DNA from: Molanna angustata
Lineage: Eukaryota; Arthropoda; Insecta; Trichoptera; Molannidae
Reading direction: 5' to 3'
Assembly: GCA_963576475.1 (NCBI GenBank)
Contig: OY754970.1
Span: 42,455,147 to 42,519,146, forward strand
Length of the DNA: 64,000 bases
Position 1 is the stretch's first letter. Every line of letters starts with the position of its first letter. The notes under the pieces were generated by a model that was not told where the DNA came from, made no database searches, and worked only from the letters and a program-made list of their open reading frames with translations. The position numbers were made by a program, and so were the translations under genes. Below are positions 1-9,625 of this stretch, in pieces.

Positions 1-553
1 ATTGATATTATTGAAAATGTTTACTTGAAAAAGCGACTATCGTTGGGTTTTTATTTTTTTGTGTATGTTATACACAATATACACACACGTTGTATACCGA
101 TAGAAAGAGAATATTTTAGAGAAGATTTTACGAGATTTGAAAAACTCAATCTTTTTTCTGAATATTTTTAAAAGTGATTTAAAAATGATCTTAATTTTTT
201 TCTCTGTCCATTCTTTGGACTTTGTTGGGCCATATTTTTTTTGATGGCCACTTTCTGGAACAAATATAATTTTTTTCTGAATAGGTATACATTTGAGATA
301 AAAATAAAATTTAAATTGATCTGACTGGTTGGTAAATTAAAAAGTTATAGAGGCTAACAGGTAAAATTTTGGGATTTTTCAAAAAAAAATTTAAAACATC
401 CTTAAAAAAAGGGAACATCCTATATACATTCTGAGTACCCTTAAGTTGTTCCAAATGGTCCCCTCTATATATCATATCAGTTTGTCTAACGTTCTGCCGA
501 ACACCCTGTATAGTTATTAATGGTTAAAAGTTCATGATAAAAATAGAATAATG
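1..553. other. Unassigned AT-rich sequence
   Basis: No convincing coding exon, RNA gene or complete repeat is visible. The stretch contains phrases such as a CGAACACCCTGTATA motif near 498-512 that looks repetitive, but I could not define element ends. Confidence 0.4.
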
Positions 554-574
554 TTAGTTGTAAACATACCATTC

Positions 575-700
575 CATGTTTTTCGGCATCCTATAAAAGG
601 ACTTAGTGTCTTTTTGTAACTTATAATTATTACACCCATATACTGCACATACTCCTCCACCAGTACCTATAACTTCTTTGATTCGACATTTTATAGTTAT
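575..700 (-). pseudogene. THAP zinc-finger-like exon (possible transposase fragment)
   Basis: The minus strand encodes a cysteine-rich segment with CAVYGCNNYK, then a lysine/aspartate stretch, then SFYRMPKN. This is the layout of the N-terminal half of a THAP (C2CH) DNA-binding domain, which starts with C-x2-4-C and carries a conserved F-(H/Y)-R-x-P motif. After MPKNMEW the sequence reads GGTATG, a plausible splice donor, so this could be a first exon. I see no clear in-frame ATG close upstream. THAP domains occur in P-element-type transposases and in host regulators. With so many transposons nearby a transposase remnant is the likelier reading. The rest of the C2CH module is not seen. Confidence 0.45.
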
Positions 701-887
701 ATTATAAATTTTAGCTATTTTACAAATAGTGCTTCTCAACTTCCCATACAAACATTACATACTAACATAATTCTGACACCTCAGGCCGATAGAGGCGCTA
801 GTGTAGCATACTGCCAGTTTTTTTGTGAAGTTGCACGTATTATATCTAGAGTATTTGATAAAACGTATGAACTCAAAACATACTTAC

Positions 888-1022
888 ATTTTTGTTTTCT
901 TTTATTTTATCAACGTTCCAACCCAATGACCGAAGATTCACGGAGATATCTTTTTCTACATTTTTTAAAAAACTGTCAATTTGGTCTATTTTTCTTAATC
1001 TAGCTTTTATTACTTCCTCCAT
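888..1022 (-). CDS. Possible first coding exon, 45 codons, unknown protein
   Basis: An ATG in the context CACCATGG opens a 45-codon reading frame on the minus strand. It ends exactly at a strong donor (AAT|GTAAGT) in phase 0. The peptide begins MEEVIKARLRKIDQ and is rich in charged residues with a heptad-like pattern, so it may form a short helix or coiled coil. It lies about 190 bp upstream of the THAP-like exon on the same strand, so the two may belong to one gene or transposon. I do not recognise the protein and a chance frame cannot be excluded. Confidence 0.35.
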
Positions 1023-1153
1023 GGTGATTAATTACTTAAAAACAGCAAGTGCAAACAAATCTCAAGAGTAATGAAAACAACCCACAAGAAACTGCTACAA
1101 ATAAAAACAAAATTGAACTTCATATCATAGAATAAAGATATATATTCTGTAAC

Positions 1154-1425
1154 TTCATATTAATATCGAATTATTTTTTTAATTACATATACGCATCATT
1201 GGATTTTTTCAAATGATATTTTTATTCACAAACATTTTTTTATAACATCTCAATAGAGACGAAGTTGGGATATTGCAGAAGAACCAGGAACTCGAGGTAC
1301 CTACAGCCGATGACAGGTCGTAAGCCCTGTAGGTGCCTCGAGTTCCTGATTCTTCTACAATATCACAACTTCGTCTCTATTGAGATGTTATAAAAAAGTT
1401 TGTCAATAAAAATTTCATATTAATA
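1154..1425. repeat. Family A palindromic element with 12-bp target duplication
   Basis: The insert 1166-1413 is flanked by exact copies of ttcatattaata at 1154-1165 and 1414-1425. It starts TCGAAT, has a one-sided tail of about 75 bp, and then a long inverted repeat whose ends read TCTCAATAGAGACG and CGTCTCTATTGAGA. The arms meet around a short centre containing CCGATGACAGG. The same TCTCAATAGAGAC module recurs at 7.8-8.3, 31.4-32.2 and 34.9-35.2 kb. No coding capacity is seen, so this is a non-autonomous element. Confidence 0.8.
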
Positions 1426-1924
1426 ATTAATACCTTAATTTATTATTGAACAAGATTACCGCGCTGTCACCTGCTGTCACAATCGTGGATTTCTATGGTT
1501 TAATCAGGTTTAATCAGGGCCGCGTTCTAAATCAGAGTGAAACGCTCTACCGTTGCGACCTGAAGTTGCAAAGAGAGCGACATTTGGGCGATGTTTAATC
1601 CGAACGGTACTGAGCGATGTTGGGGTGACTTAAAATTACGCGGGCGCGGGAAATTTAAAATTACGAGTTTGGTGTTACTTCAGTTGTGTCACTTTGGTCA
1701 AAAATTATAATAAAATAGAGGTTGTAATTTTTGTTTTGGTGTTTATCGGATGTTTTCATTATAATAACGAGGTAATAATTTATTAATTTTAAAAGTAGTA
1801 AACGTGTTGTGACAAGTGATTCGTATTATTCGTAAGAATTAAGATTTTTCTTGTGAACATATTTACATCAAAAAGTGATATTCGTTAAAAATGCGACTTA
1901 TAATAGTTCTGCATCCACCCAACG

Positions 1925-2000
1925 AACATATCTCATAAAGTTCAGCAATATTGAGGTTCCCTGTCACCCATTGTGAATGTTATGAAAAAATAATTTGACA
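1925..2000 (+). repeat. Dispersed repeat fragment (also near 16.33 kb)
   Basis: The segment containing AGTTCAGCAATATTGAGGTT and the following TTCTGAATGT-like text is shared in degenerate form with 16333-16385. There it forms part of a longer SINE- or RTE-like unit. It is probably a partial copy of a dispersed short element. Confidence 0.4.
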
Positions 2001-2185
2001 AACTCATTTCATGAAAATGGTGAAAATTTTCGATACAAAATTTGAACACTTTATAGAATGACTTGTTAGTGAGGAGTTTAGCGTTGGCCACAACACACTC
2101 ATTTATATAACTGTATGTTCCCAGAATAAAATAAAATAAATGTCAGATTTGTCATAAAAAGGGATACAAGTGTTGGATCAAAGAC

Positions 2186-2268
2186 ATACATACATACCAT
2201 CACGCCATGTCCCTCACGGAGTAGACAGAGATAACTGAACGCCACTCACTTCTATCTTGACACACATA
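2186..2268 (-). mobile_element. 5'-truncated RTE-type LINE 3' end
   Basis: Read on the minus strand, this ends in the same terminus as the longer RTE copy at 3763-5791: a stretch with CATGGCGTGATGGTATG followed by TATG repeats. It therefore represents a short, 5'-truncated retrotransposed copy of the same family, lying inside element P1. Confidence 0.65.
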
Positions 2269-2377
2269 GTTTTCACGAACTTTTCGTGTTTTGGGCATTC
2301 AAAAATTGTTTATTTCCCTTAAAATGATAACCACTCATTAAAAAATACATTATTTTCATAAAACAAAATACACTTAC

Positions 2378-2441
2378 TGTTGATGTTTACTATTAAATAA
2401 TGGCCTTCCACATTTCTTTGTGGTTGACCATTATTATCCAT
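2378..2441 (-). CDS. Conserved 64-nt exon in element P1
   Basis: An ATG-initiated frame encodes MDNNGQPQRNVEGHYL plus about five more residues and ends at a donor ACA|GTAAGT (21 codons plus one base). Nearly the same exon, in inverted orientation, is present at 3221-3284 in element P2 with the same donor. Conservation in two element copies suggests a real first exon of the element's own gene. The protein family is not recognised. Confidence 0.45.
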
Positions 2442-3220
2442 GATAAATTTGTATGAATTTACATCCATTGGATTTATTTTGTATGAATTTACATTTTTGT
2501 AAATTATAATTAGTAAATAATTCAATAAATTAAATTATAAATACAAATAAAACCAACTAAAACCATACCAAACTAAAAGTGTTGACGAGTAAGTGAAAAA
2601 TTATAAATTGCCGCCAAATAAAATGTCACTTTGACTATGCGAAAATTCATAAATCCCGCCAAAAAATTTAAAAATTTGACAGGAGCGACATTCACCCTAC
2701 TATTTCATCGAGCGACTTGGGCGACTTTGGTGCGAGTCAACCGTGATTCCGAACGGGCAGAGTGAATCGCCGCGCGAATCGCTCGATGAATTCAGAACGC
2801 TTAGGATGACGCTCTAACATCGCCGAGCGATCGCCGAGCGTCTTTCCGAACGCTACCCAGTTTAATGGTGTCGGTGTGTTGTTGGGATATCCGTGTTGTT
2901 GCCGTTGGGTCGCGTTCGGAAAGTCACTCGACGATGTTAGAGCTTTGTCCTTAGCGTTCGGAATTCATCGAGCGATTCGCTCTGCCCATTCGGAATCACG
3001 GTTGACTCGCATCAATGTAGCCCAAGTCGCATTATGAAATAGTATCCTGTCAAATTTTTTTTTGAAGGGAATTATGAATTTTTGCATAGTCAAAGTGACA
3101 TTTTGTTAGGCGGCTAATTATACTCTTTCGCATAGTCGTCAGCACTTTTAGTTCTGTGTGGTTGTGGTCAGTTTTATTTTTATTTATAATTCAATGGATA
3201 TGAATTAATATAAATTTATC

Positions 3221-3284
3221 ATGGATAATAATGGTCAACCACAAAGAAATGTAGAAGGCCATTATTTATTGGTAAACATCAACA
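3221..3284 (+). CDS. Conserved 64-nt exon in element P2
   Basis: This is the counterpart of the exon at 2378-2441. It starts ATGGATAATAATGG, encodes the same peptide with an L for I change, and ends at AACA|GTAAGT. No downstream exon could be assigned, because the following sequence is a LINE fragment. Confidence 0.45.
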
Positions 3285-3305
3285 GTAAGTGTATTCTGTT
3301 TTAAT

Positions 3306-3480
3306 AATAATAAAAATTTATAAAGCGCCGTTTAGAGATACAAGATCACTCCAAGGGCGCTGTAGCTTATTTGTTGGCTCTACGAAACAAGGCAGACTTA
3401 AGAAGTTTATCGAAGGTGTCATTGCTTTGAGCTCCACGTATGTCAAGAGGCAATTTATTCCATTTTAAAGGCCCGTTCAC
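3306..3480 (-). pseudogene. LINE RT C-terminal fragment (L2/CR1-like)
   Basis: The minus strand encodes a tail with WNKLPLDIRGAQSND and LKSALFRR, ending at a stop at 3367-3369. That is the usual C-terminal end of L2/CR1-type LINE reverse transcriptases. It is followed by TTATTATTA repeats, which would be the 3' microsatellite tail. It is a 5'-truncated copy inserted in element P2 beside the 64-nt exon. Confidence 0.55.
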
Positions 3481-3775
3481 CCCGTTTATGAAAATAAAGC
3501 ATAAAGCATCCGTTTAATGAAAATAAAGCATTTATAAATGTTGTTTTTATCATTTTTAAGAGAAATAAACAATTTTTGAATGCCCAAAACACAAAAATTT
3601 CGTGAAAACCATGCACACACAAGAAAAATCGAAAATACTTACGAATAATACTAATCACTTGTCACAACACGTTTAATACTTTTAAAATGAATCATTAATA
3701 ATAGATTGTTCTCTCGTTATTATAATGAAAACATCCGATAAACACCAAAACAAAAGATACCATACATACATACCA

Positions 3776-4036
3776 TCACGCCATGTCCCTCACGGGGTAG
3801 GCAGAGAGAACTGAACGCCACTTACTTCTATCTTGACATACATTCATCGCCTCTACAACATTCATACATCGTCTTATACATGTTCGTCTGTTGTTCACGC
3901 TTCTAACATTTCCGTCTTTCAGAATACCGTTCACATGGACGTGCCATCCCTTCCTTGGGCGGCCCCGACCTCTCATTCCATTCTTGTCCGCAATGTATAT
4001 TTTCTTCGTCAGGCGTTCCTCATTCATTCTCCCCAT
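3776..4036 (-). pseudogene. RTE polyprotein C-terminal domain
   Basis: The encoded peptide contains RGRPRKGW followed by RRCMNVVEAMNVCQDRSKW, the conserved C-terminal block of these RTE-like LINEs. The same block is recognisable in truncated copies at 8.7, 13.05 and 37.6 kb. It is separated from the RT start by a noncoding stretch and is not translated with it. Confidence 0.7.
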
Positions 4037-4252
4037 GTGGCCAAACTATCTCAATGTGTTCACTTTCATTCTATTAATAACATCTTTTAATAATTTCAAA
4101 GTTTTTTCGTTAACACAGTGGAAGTTCATAGTTATAAATAAAATATTTATAAAAATAAATAAAAAACACACAGTTTTAATCCACAAATGAGTAAGACTTT
4201 AATGAGCCTGAGTGCTTTCGCCGAACACAGCCGGCATCCTCAGAGGCAGAAA

Positions 4253-5761
4253 TTAAACTCTGTTTTTGCAGTCGAGCTTTGAGCCTTTACCTTTATACAA
4301 AGGTACCACGACTGCATTTCTCCAGTCCGAAGGAGTGCGTTCTGCTACCCAACACATGTTGAAAAGAGAGAGACACCAATCCAACGTCTGCTCGCCGCCA
4401 TATTTTATAAGTTCAGCTGATACACTATCATACCCGGCAGCTTTTCCCGCTTTTGCGTGTTTCACTGCTTCAAGCACTTCGTCTTGCGTAATTTCATCAT
4501 TTCCATCTTCGCGTACCTGCTATACTCTCCGATTCGCACCCCCGCTTATACTGCTACCATTCAGCTCCTTGAAATATTCTTTCCATCGTTCTTTCACTCC
4601 CTCTTCATCCATAATTATTTTTCCATCTTTATCATTAATCCCTTGCGATGCTTTTACAGTTCCATTTTTCCTTTTCGCTACGTCTTTCCAGAACATTTTC
4701 ATGTTTCTAAGAAAGTCGTTGGCTATTTTCAGGCTTTCTATCTCTTTCATACCATCTTTTTCTCTTTTCACGGTGTCTTTGACTAATTTCTTACAAACTT
4801 TATAGTTTTCTTTTGCTTTTACTTCACTATCCGATACTTTCGCAGCTATTAATGCCTTCCATGCTTTTTTCTTTTCACTCACAACTATCTTTACTCTTTC
4901 ATTCCACCATGCGTCGCCTTTCTTGCCACCTCTTTTAGCAATACCACATACATTCTTCGCTGTTTCACATACGGTTTCTTTCAGGGTCATCCATGCTTCC
5001 TCGATATTTCCTCTACTATGTATTGCTTTAAGAAGTTTGTGTCCAGTCTCTTTTGCATACTGGTTTCTTACGCTCTCATCTTGCAGCTTTTCTACTTTGG
5101 TACGCTTCGGTGGCTCACTTCGGTGTGTTTTAGAGCGCCAGCCAGTGAAAAGCTCAATCCTTGATATCACCAAGTAGTGGTCTGTCTCCAGCTCTGCGCC
5201 CCTATACACTCTAGTATCCACTGTCGCTTTCTTTAGTGCGGCGTCAACACATACATAGTCAATTATCGACCTTTCATTCCCTCTTTCCCATGTATACTGG
5301 TGAACCCTTTTGTGGCTGAATACTGAATTCGCCACAAACAGGTTCCCTTCCATGCACACTTCCAGTATTCTCTTTCCATTGTCATTCACTGTAGAGTCGC
5401 CGTGGGGTCCAAGGACAGACTCAAAATCTTTCCTATGGACACCCACCCATCCATTTAGATCTCCAGCCAGAATAATTCTTTCATTATCCTTTTTCTCGTT
5501 CATTATTTCGATCACACTATTCCAAAAATCATCCTTTTCACTTTCACTGTCGGAGTTCCCAGGCGCATATCCTACTATTAGGAAAACGCTTGTTATTCCG
5601 ATCTTCAGCCTTACCCACATCAGTCTAGAACTTTCATGTTTGAACTCTTTCATACATTTCCCCATTCGTTTTGCTAGAATCACGCCGACCCCTTTACATG
5701 CAAACTCATCACTCTTCACTCCCGACCACAGTTCTATCAGACCATCATTCCTAACGTTCAT
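4253..5761 (-). pseudogene. RTE endonuclease and N-terminal RT, one in-frame stop
   Basis: This is the coding part of the RTE copy. It opens near MNVRNDGLIELWSG and shows an AP-type endonuclease with GYAPGN, LAGDLNGWVG, the SIIDYVCVD segment and ETDHYLV. A basic linker follows, then the start of a reverse transcriptase (KAAGYDSVSAELIK, then PLYKGKG). One in-frame TAG (about 4517-4519) interrupts the frame after the GGANRRV motif. The same frame continues beyond it to 4253, where RT homology is lost. The catalytic RT motifs (such as FxDD) are absent, so the copy cannot be autonomous. Confidence 0.75.
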
Positions 5762-6336
5762 TCCTTTACCTTACCACCTATAAAACTACCTCAAAAGATA
5801 CCACCTCTATTTTATTAATTTATGACCAAAACTGGCACAACTTAAGTAACACCAAACTCGTGATTTTAAATTTCCCGCGCTCGCGTAATTTTAAGCCGCC
5901 AAACAAAATGTTACAAACTATGCGAAAATTCATAATTCCCGCAAAAAAAAATAAATATGACAGGAACGACATTGGTGCGAGTCAACCGTGATTCCGAACG
6001 GGCAGAGTGAATCGCCGCACGAATCGCTCGATGAATTCCGAACGCTGGACAACGCTCTAATATCGTCGAGCGACTTTCTGAATGGCACAATGGTGGGTGT
6101 CCGAACGCAACCATAGATTTACGCTGATGTGTTAACGAGAAGCTGTAGTTAGTGTGTTCTATGGTCAAAGTCAAATCTCAAATCATCAAATGTCAATAGA
6201 TGACATAGTGTTATGTGCTCAATATTTCAATGTTTTACGAATTATAAGCATTTTTTGATGATTGAAAATGATTTTTATTCACGACAAAATAAGAAAATTT
6301 GGTACTTTCATATATTAATGTGTAGTTTCTTTCAAA

Positions 6337-7293
6337 ATGAGCATAAAACCTATCATTTCGATAACATCGGTGTTTATAGCTTGTTGTGTGAATGTTATTG
6401 TATTAGAAGAACTCACGAACAATCTTCCGGGTGTCGCTAATTTAATAACATTCTTACAGTTCGCGTTCATATCATTAGAGGGGTTTCTTTTTACGACAAA
6501 ATGTGGCGCAAGGAAACCATTAGTTCCATTGACGGAGTGTACACTTTTGATCGTGTTATTTTTCATATCGAGTGTGTGCAATAATTATGCCTATAATTTC
6601 AATGTGCCAACCACCCTTCACATTATCATCAAGTCAGGGTCGCTCGTCACTAATATGGCAGTGGGAATATTTGTGGCTAATAAACAGTACACGAAAGAGA
6701 AATATTTTTCGATTATTTTAGTGACATTCGGTATTATTATGTGCACCTTATCATCTGCCAGAAATGTGGGAGATTCGTCTTCTTACAGCAGTCTGGATAT
6801 ATTATGGTGGAGTATTGGAATAGTATTGCTCATTGTGGCTCTTATAATTGGAGCCATTATGGGATTATTGCAAGAAAATCTTTATAAAAAATGTGGTAAA
6901 CATCCTCAAGATGTTTTATATTATACGCATTTGTTACCACTTCCATTATTTATGTTTCTGTATAAAGATCTATTATCGGCCGTTCAGCTCTGTTATAATT
7001 ATTCACCAACAGAAATATCATTATTTGGTAAATTATCCAATGTATGGATTTTATTGTTTATAAGTGTACTTACCCAATATATTTGTATCCGTTCTGTTTA
7101 TATATTGACATCCGAATGTACTTCACTGACTGTGAACCTTGTATTGACTTTGAGAAAGTTTATTTCTTTACTTCTTTCTGTAATTCTATTTCAAAATGCT
7201 TTTAATGGAACACATTGGTTTGGGACATTTTTAGTTTTTGCTGGAACATTTTTTTATTTAGAAATAATTAGCTTAAAAATAATATTTCCCTGA
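6337..7293 (+). CDS. SLC35B4: Nucleotide-sugar transporter, SLC35B4 family
   Basis: A single uninterrupted frame of 318 codons encodes a very hydrophobic protein with about ten predicted membrane segments spread over its whole length. It begins MSIKPIISITSVFIACC. Recognisable family features are the early NLITFLQF helix, the NNYAYNFNVPTTLHIIIKSG segment and the GALMG-like turn before QENLYKKCGKHP. The C-terminal block SLTVNLVLTLRKFISLLLS is also typical. The human protein is about 331 aa, so the length fits. Members exchange UDP-GlcNAc and UDP-xylose across ER/Golgi membranes for glycan synthesis; substrate specificity here is inferred from the family only. The start is the first ATG after upstream stops (TTCAAAATGAGC). 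The gene has no intron in its coding region. An intronless copy could be a retrocopy, but the frame is intact and no poly(A) tail or target duplication is obvious. Confidence 0.85.
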   Translation: MSIKPIISITSVFIACCVNVIVLEELTNNLPGVANLITFLQFAFISLEGFLFTTKCGARKPLVPLTECTLLIVLFFISSVCNNYAYNFNVPTTLHIIIKSGSLVTNMAVGIFVANKQYTKEKYFSIILVTFGIIMCTLSSARNVGDSSSYSSLDILWWSIGIVLLIVALIIGAIMGLLQENLYKKCGKHPQDVLYYTHLLPLPLFMFLYKDLLSAVQLCYNYSPTEISLFGKLSNVWILLFISVLTQYICIRSVYILTSECTSLTVNLVLTLRKFISLLLSVILFQNAFNGTHWFGTFLVFAGTFFYLEIISLKIIFP

Positions 7294-7700
7294 CATTATT
7301 CATAAGACACTTGAGTACCTTCATACCTACCTACCTACCTATCTACATATATCTCACTCCATTGCCTTCATTTCTTTGAATGCTAAAATTTAATGATAGT
7401 AATAAATTAGTGGTTGTGCAATAGATTAATTAACAATTTCATGCTTGGATGATACAAAAATGTATGCAAGCAGAATAAATAGTATTTAAATAAAATCACC
7501 AAGACGGATAGTTTATGGATATTATAAGGAATGTAAAATTTTATAAAACGGCAAGATACAGAAGGAAATCGGAAATTCAGATCAGAAAATTGAAAATTCA
7601 GAAGAAGCCAGGTTCAAATCCTACCTCAATCTATTTTACATATAGCAAAATTATTTTATTTGGGAAAATGTATTACTTTTTCTAAGACATACCTATTCAT
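7294..7700 (+). other. SLC35B4 3' flank with short microsatellite and polyadenylation signals
   Basis: After the stop there is a small CCTA tandem (7325-7345) and several AATAAA-type signals (about 7399, 7471 and 7489). Any of these could serve the transporter transcript. Nothing else is seen. Confidence 0.45.
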
Positions 7701-8400
7701 TATTAAAATATTTTTATAGTTACATATACGCAAACATTAGATTTTTTCCCTGTCGCCATACAATGATATTTATAAGGCAAATTTATTAAGATCTCAATAG
7801 AGACAAAGTTGGAATATTTAAGGATGAACCGGGAAATTTATTAAGATCTCAATAGAGACAAAGTTGGAATATTTAAGGATGAACCGGGAAATTTATTAAG
7901 ATCTCAATAGAGACAAAGTTGGAATATTTAAGGATGAACCGGGAAATTTATTAAGATCTCAATAGAGACAAAGTTGGAATGTTTAAGGATGAACCGGGAA
8001 ATTTATTAAGATCTCAATAGAGACAAAGTTGGAATATTTAAGGATGAACCGGGAAATTTATTAAGATCTCAATAGAGACAAAGTTGGAATATTTAAGGAT
8101 GAACCGGGAAATTTATTAAGATCTCAATAGAGACAAAGTTGGAATATTTAAGGATGAACCGGGAAATTTATTAAGATCTCAATAGAGACAAAGTTGGAAT
8201 ATTTAAGGATGAACCGGGAAATTTATTAAGATCTCAATAGAGACAAAGTTGGAATATTTAAGGATGAACCGGGAAATCTACTGGTTTACATGATCACTTT
8301 ATGCACCTTTTTATGGAGTTCCTTAATAATCCAATTTTTTTGAAAGTTCTATAAATTTTATTCATACATATTATTATCCTTGATAACAAGTTGATTTTAC
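7700..8400 (+). repeat. Family A element copy expanded by an internal tandem array
   Basis: The left side (about 7705-7780) carries the family A tail (ACATATACGCAAACATTAGA, then TTTTTTCCCTGTCG). The right side (8276-8400) continues into the family A interior (CTGGTTTACATGATCACTTT, GAAAGTTCTATAAATTTTA). Between them the terminal module is multiplied nine times. The second inverted arm is missing. No target duplication was found for this copy. Confidence 0.65.
7781..8275 (+). repeat. 55-bp tandem repeat, nine copies
   Basis: The unit begins ATTTATTAAGATCTCAATAG and ends GGATGAACCGGGAA. Start positions are spaced exactly 55 bp from 7781 to 8221, giving nine copies (495 bp). The copies are almost identical; one has GTTTAAG instead of ATTTAAG. 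Each unit contains the TCTCAATAGAGAC(A/G)AAGTTGG terminus of palindromic family A, so the array arose from that element. Confidence 0.95.
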
Positions 8401-8654
8401 TGTTGCCATATATGAAAAGACAAAGAAACTTTTTTGCAATGCACTCTATTAAGAAATTACACGAGAATGAATATGTAACCGTCAAAAGCACTCAGACTTA
8501 TTGTAACTCATACGTGAATTAAAACCATGTTATATCATTTCACAAAATTTCACTATGAGAATTAATGAGAGAAGATTAACACAGTTATATGTAACATATT
8601 CAATACATATGATGCATCTGATGGTACCTATATGTATGTATTGTATATTGTAGG

Positions 8655-8815
8655 CATGACCATGTGAATGATATTTTGAAAGAAGGAAACATAAAAAGTT
8701 TGAACTATCGACGAGCATGTATGAGACGATGCATGGACGTAAAGGAAGCCAGAAATGTGTGCAAAAATAGAGAAGTATGGCGCTTGGTTCTCTCTGTATG
8801 TATGTATTTATATTG
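8655..8815 (+). pseudogene. 5'-truncated RTE LINE C-terminal fragment
   Basis: The plus strand encodes HDHVNDILKEGNIKS and RRCMDVKEARNVCKNRE, matching the C-terminal block of the RTE copy at 3776-4036. It is followed by TATG repeats (about 8797-8812), the family's 3' tail. Confidence 0.7.
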
Positions 8816-9186
8816 TAGAGTATTATAATTTAGCTAATAAACTTTGTAAGTAAACATTTCACGACACAATATACCTTACTTCTATTTATAGTGCACTCTT
8901 ACTTATATTTCTACATTCCAATTGTACTTAAAAATATTAAATTAATTATTTGTTGTTTCATATGTTTAATGTGTGTTTTGTTATTATAAAGCTTTTAAAA
9001 TATTGAAGTTTTTATTTTCATGTGTCCTATATCCTTTCTCTCTAATTATATCTAATATTTCACTTTTATCGTATTTTTATTTGTTTTATATTATAAGATG
9101 ACTTTTAATCTATATTTTCAAATTCAAATTAATAAAAATATTTATTTATTTATTTGATAAAGAAAAAAGATGATACATAATACAAT

Positions 9187-9192
9187 AGATAC

Positions 9193-9226
<34 letters not shown>

Positions 9227-9230
9227 ATAT
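9187..9230. repeat. TA microsatellite
   Basis: This is a simple run of TA dinucleotides with one interruption, within AT-rich sequence that resembles a LINE 3' untranslated region (TTTATTTATTTATTTG at about 9141-9156). Confidence 0.8.
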
Positions 9231-9625
9231 GTAGGTACAGTTACTTAATATTTATTAACATTACATTACATTACCCCCCAATAAGAGTTTACACTCGAGT
9301 TTTGGAGGGGATTCTACAAATCAAGTACCTACCTACCATATCATCACATAAAAATACAAATCTATAAATATTTATATATAATTTATAACATAGTAAAAGT
9401 ACTCAAACCCTAAGAAATCATACAGCAAAAAAAATTAAAAAAAACAAAAAAGAGAAGTAAAAAAAAAACTAAAAATAAAACATGATACTTATGATAACAA
9501 AATAAAATATGTCACTTATGATAACTAAAATTAGAAATACATTACAAAGACATATTATGTACATAAACAACAACAGTATTAAACAATTCTAACGTCAGGT
9601 CAGGTCTATGTTGTAGATAAGTAAA

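Larger units (their letters stand above)
1515..2860. mobile_element. Inverted-repeat DNA element P1 with an embedded 64-nt exon
   Basis: The ends read CAGGGCCGCGTTC (left) and GAACGCTACCCAG (right), imperfect terminal inverted repeats, flanked on both sides by tttaat. The right subterminal part (2605-2860) is GC-richer, with many CGAGCGATTCGC-like words. It is repeated inverted at 2907-3135 and in direct orientation at 5891-6112. Inside lie an RTE 3' fragment and a minus-strand exon at 2378-2441. The superfamily is not identified; no transposase core is visible. Confidence 0.6.
3763..5791 (-). mobile_element. RTE-type non-LTR retrotransposon, defective, with target duplication
   Basis: The element lies between exact copies of caaaagatacca (3751-3762 and 5792-5803). 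On the minus strand it carries an endonuclease, the start of the RT domain and a detached C-terminus. It ends in a CATGGCGTGATGGTATG terminus with TATG repeats. About 220 bp between the RT start and the C-terminus (4037-4252) is not coding and includes a GGATGCCGGCTGTGTTCGG phrase typical of an unrelated repeat end. The copy is therefore internally deleted or chimeric. Confidence 0.8.
2907..6112. mobile_element. Inverted-repeat DNA element P2, interrupted by an RTE insertion
   Basis: The left end starts gggtcgcgttcggaaag and the right end finishes tccgaacgcaacc, so the termini are inverted. About 220 bp of subterminal sequence at 2907-3130 is repeated inverted at 5891-6112. The interior matches P1 in opposite orientation: the 64-nt exon at 3221-3284, then a segment from about 3535 to 3760 that continues at 5804-5890 after the RTE insertion. 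I found no clear target duplication for P2. Confidence 0.55.

Noticed and set aside
4266..4805. Plus-strand 179-codon ORF
   Set aside because: It is the antisense shadow of the RTE endonuclease/RT coding sequence.
7781..8275. CRISPR-like array
   Set aside because: The 55-bp copies are directly adjacent with no spacers, in a eukaryotic genome. It is a simple tandem array.
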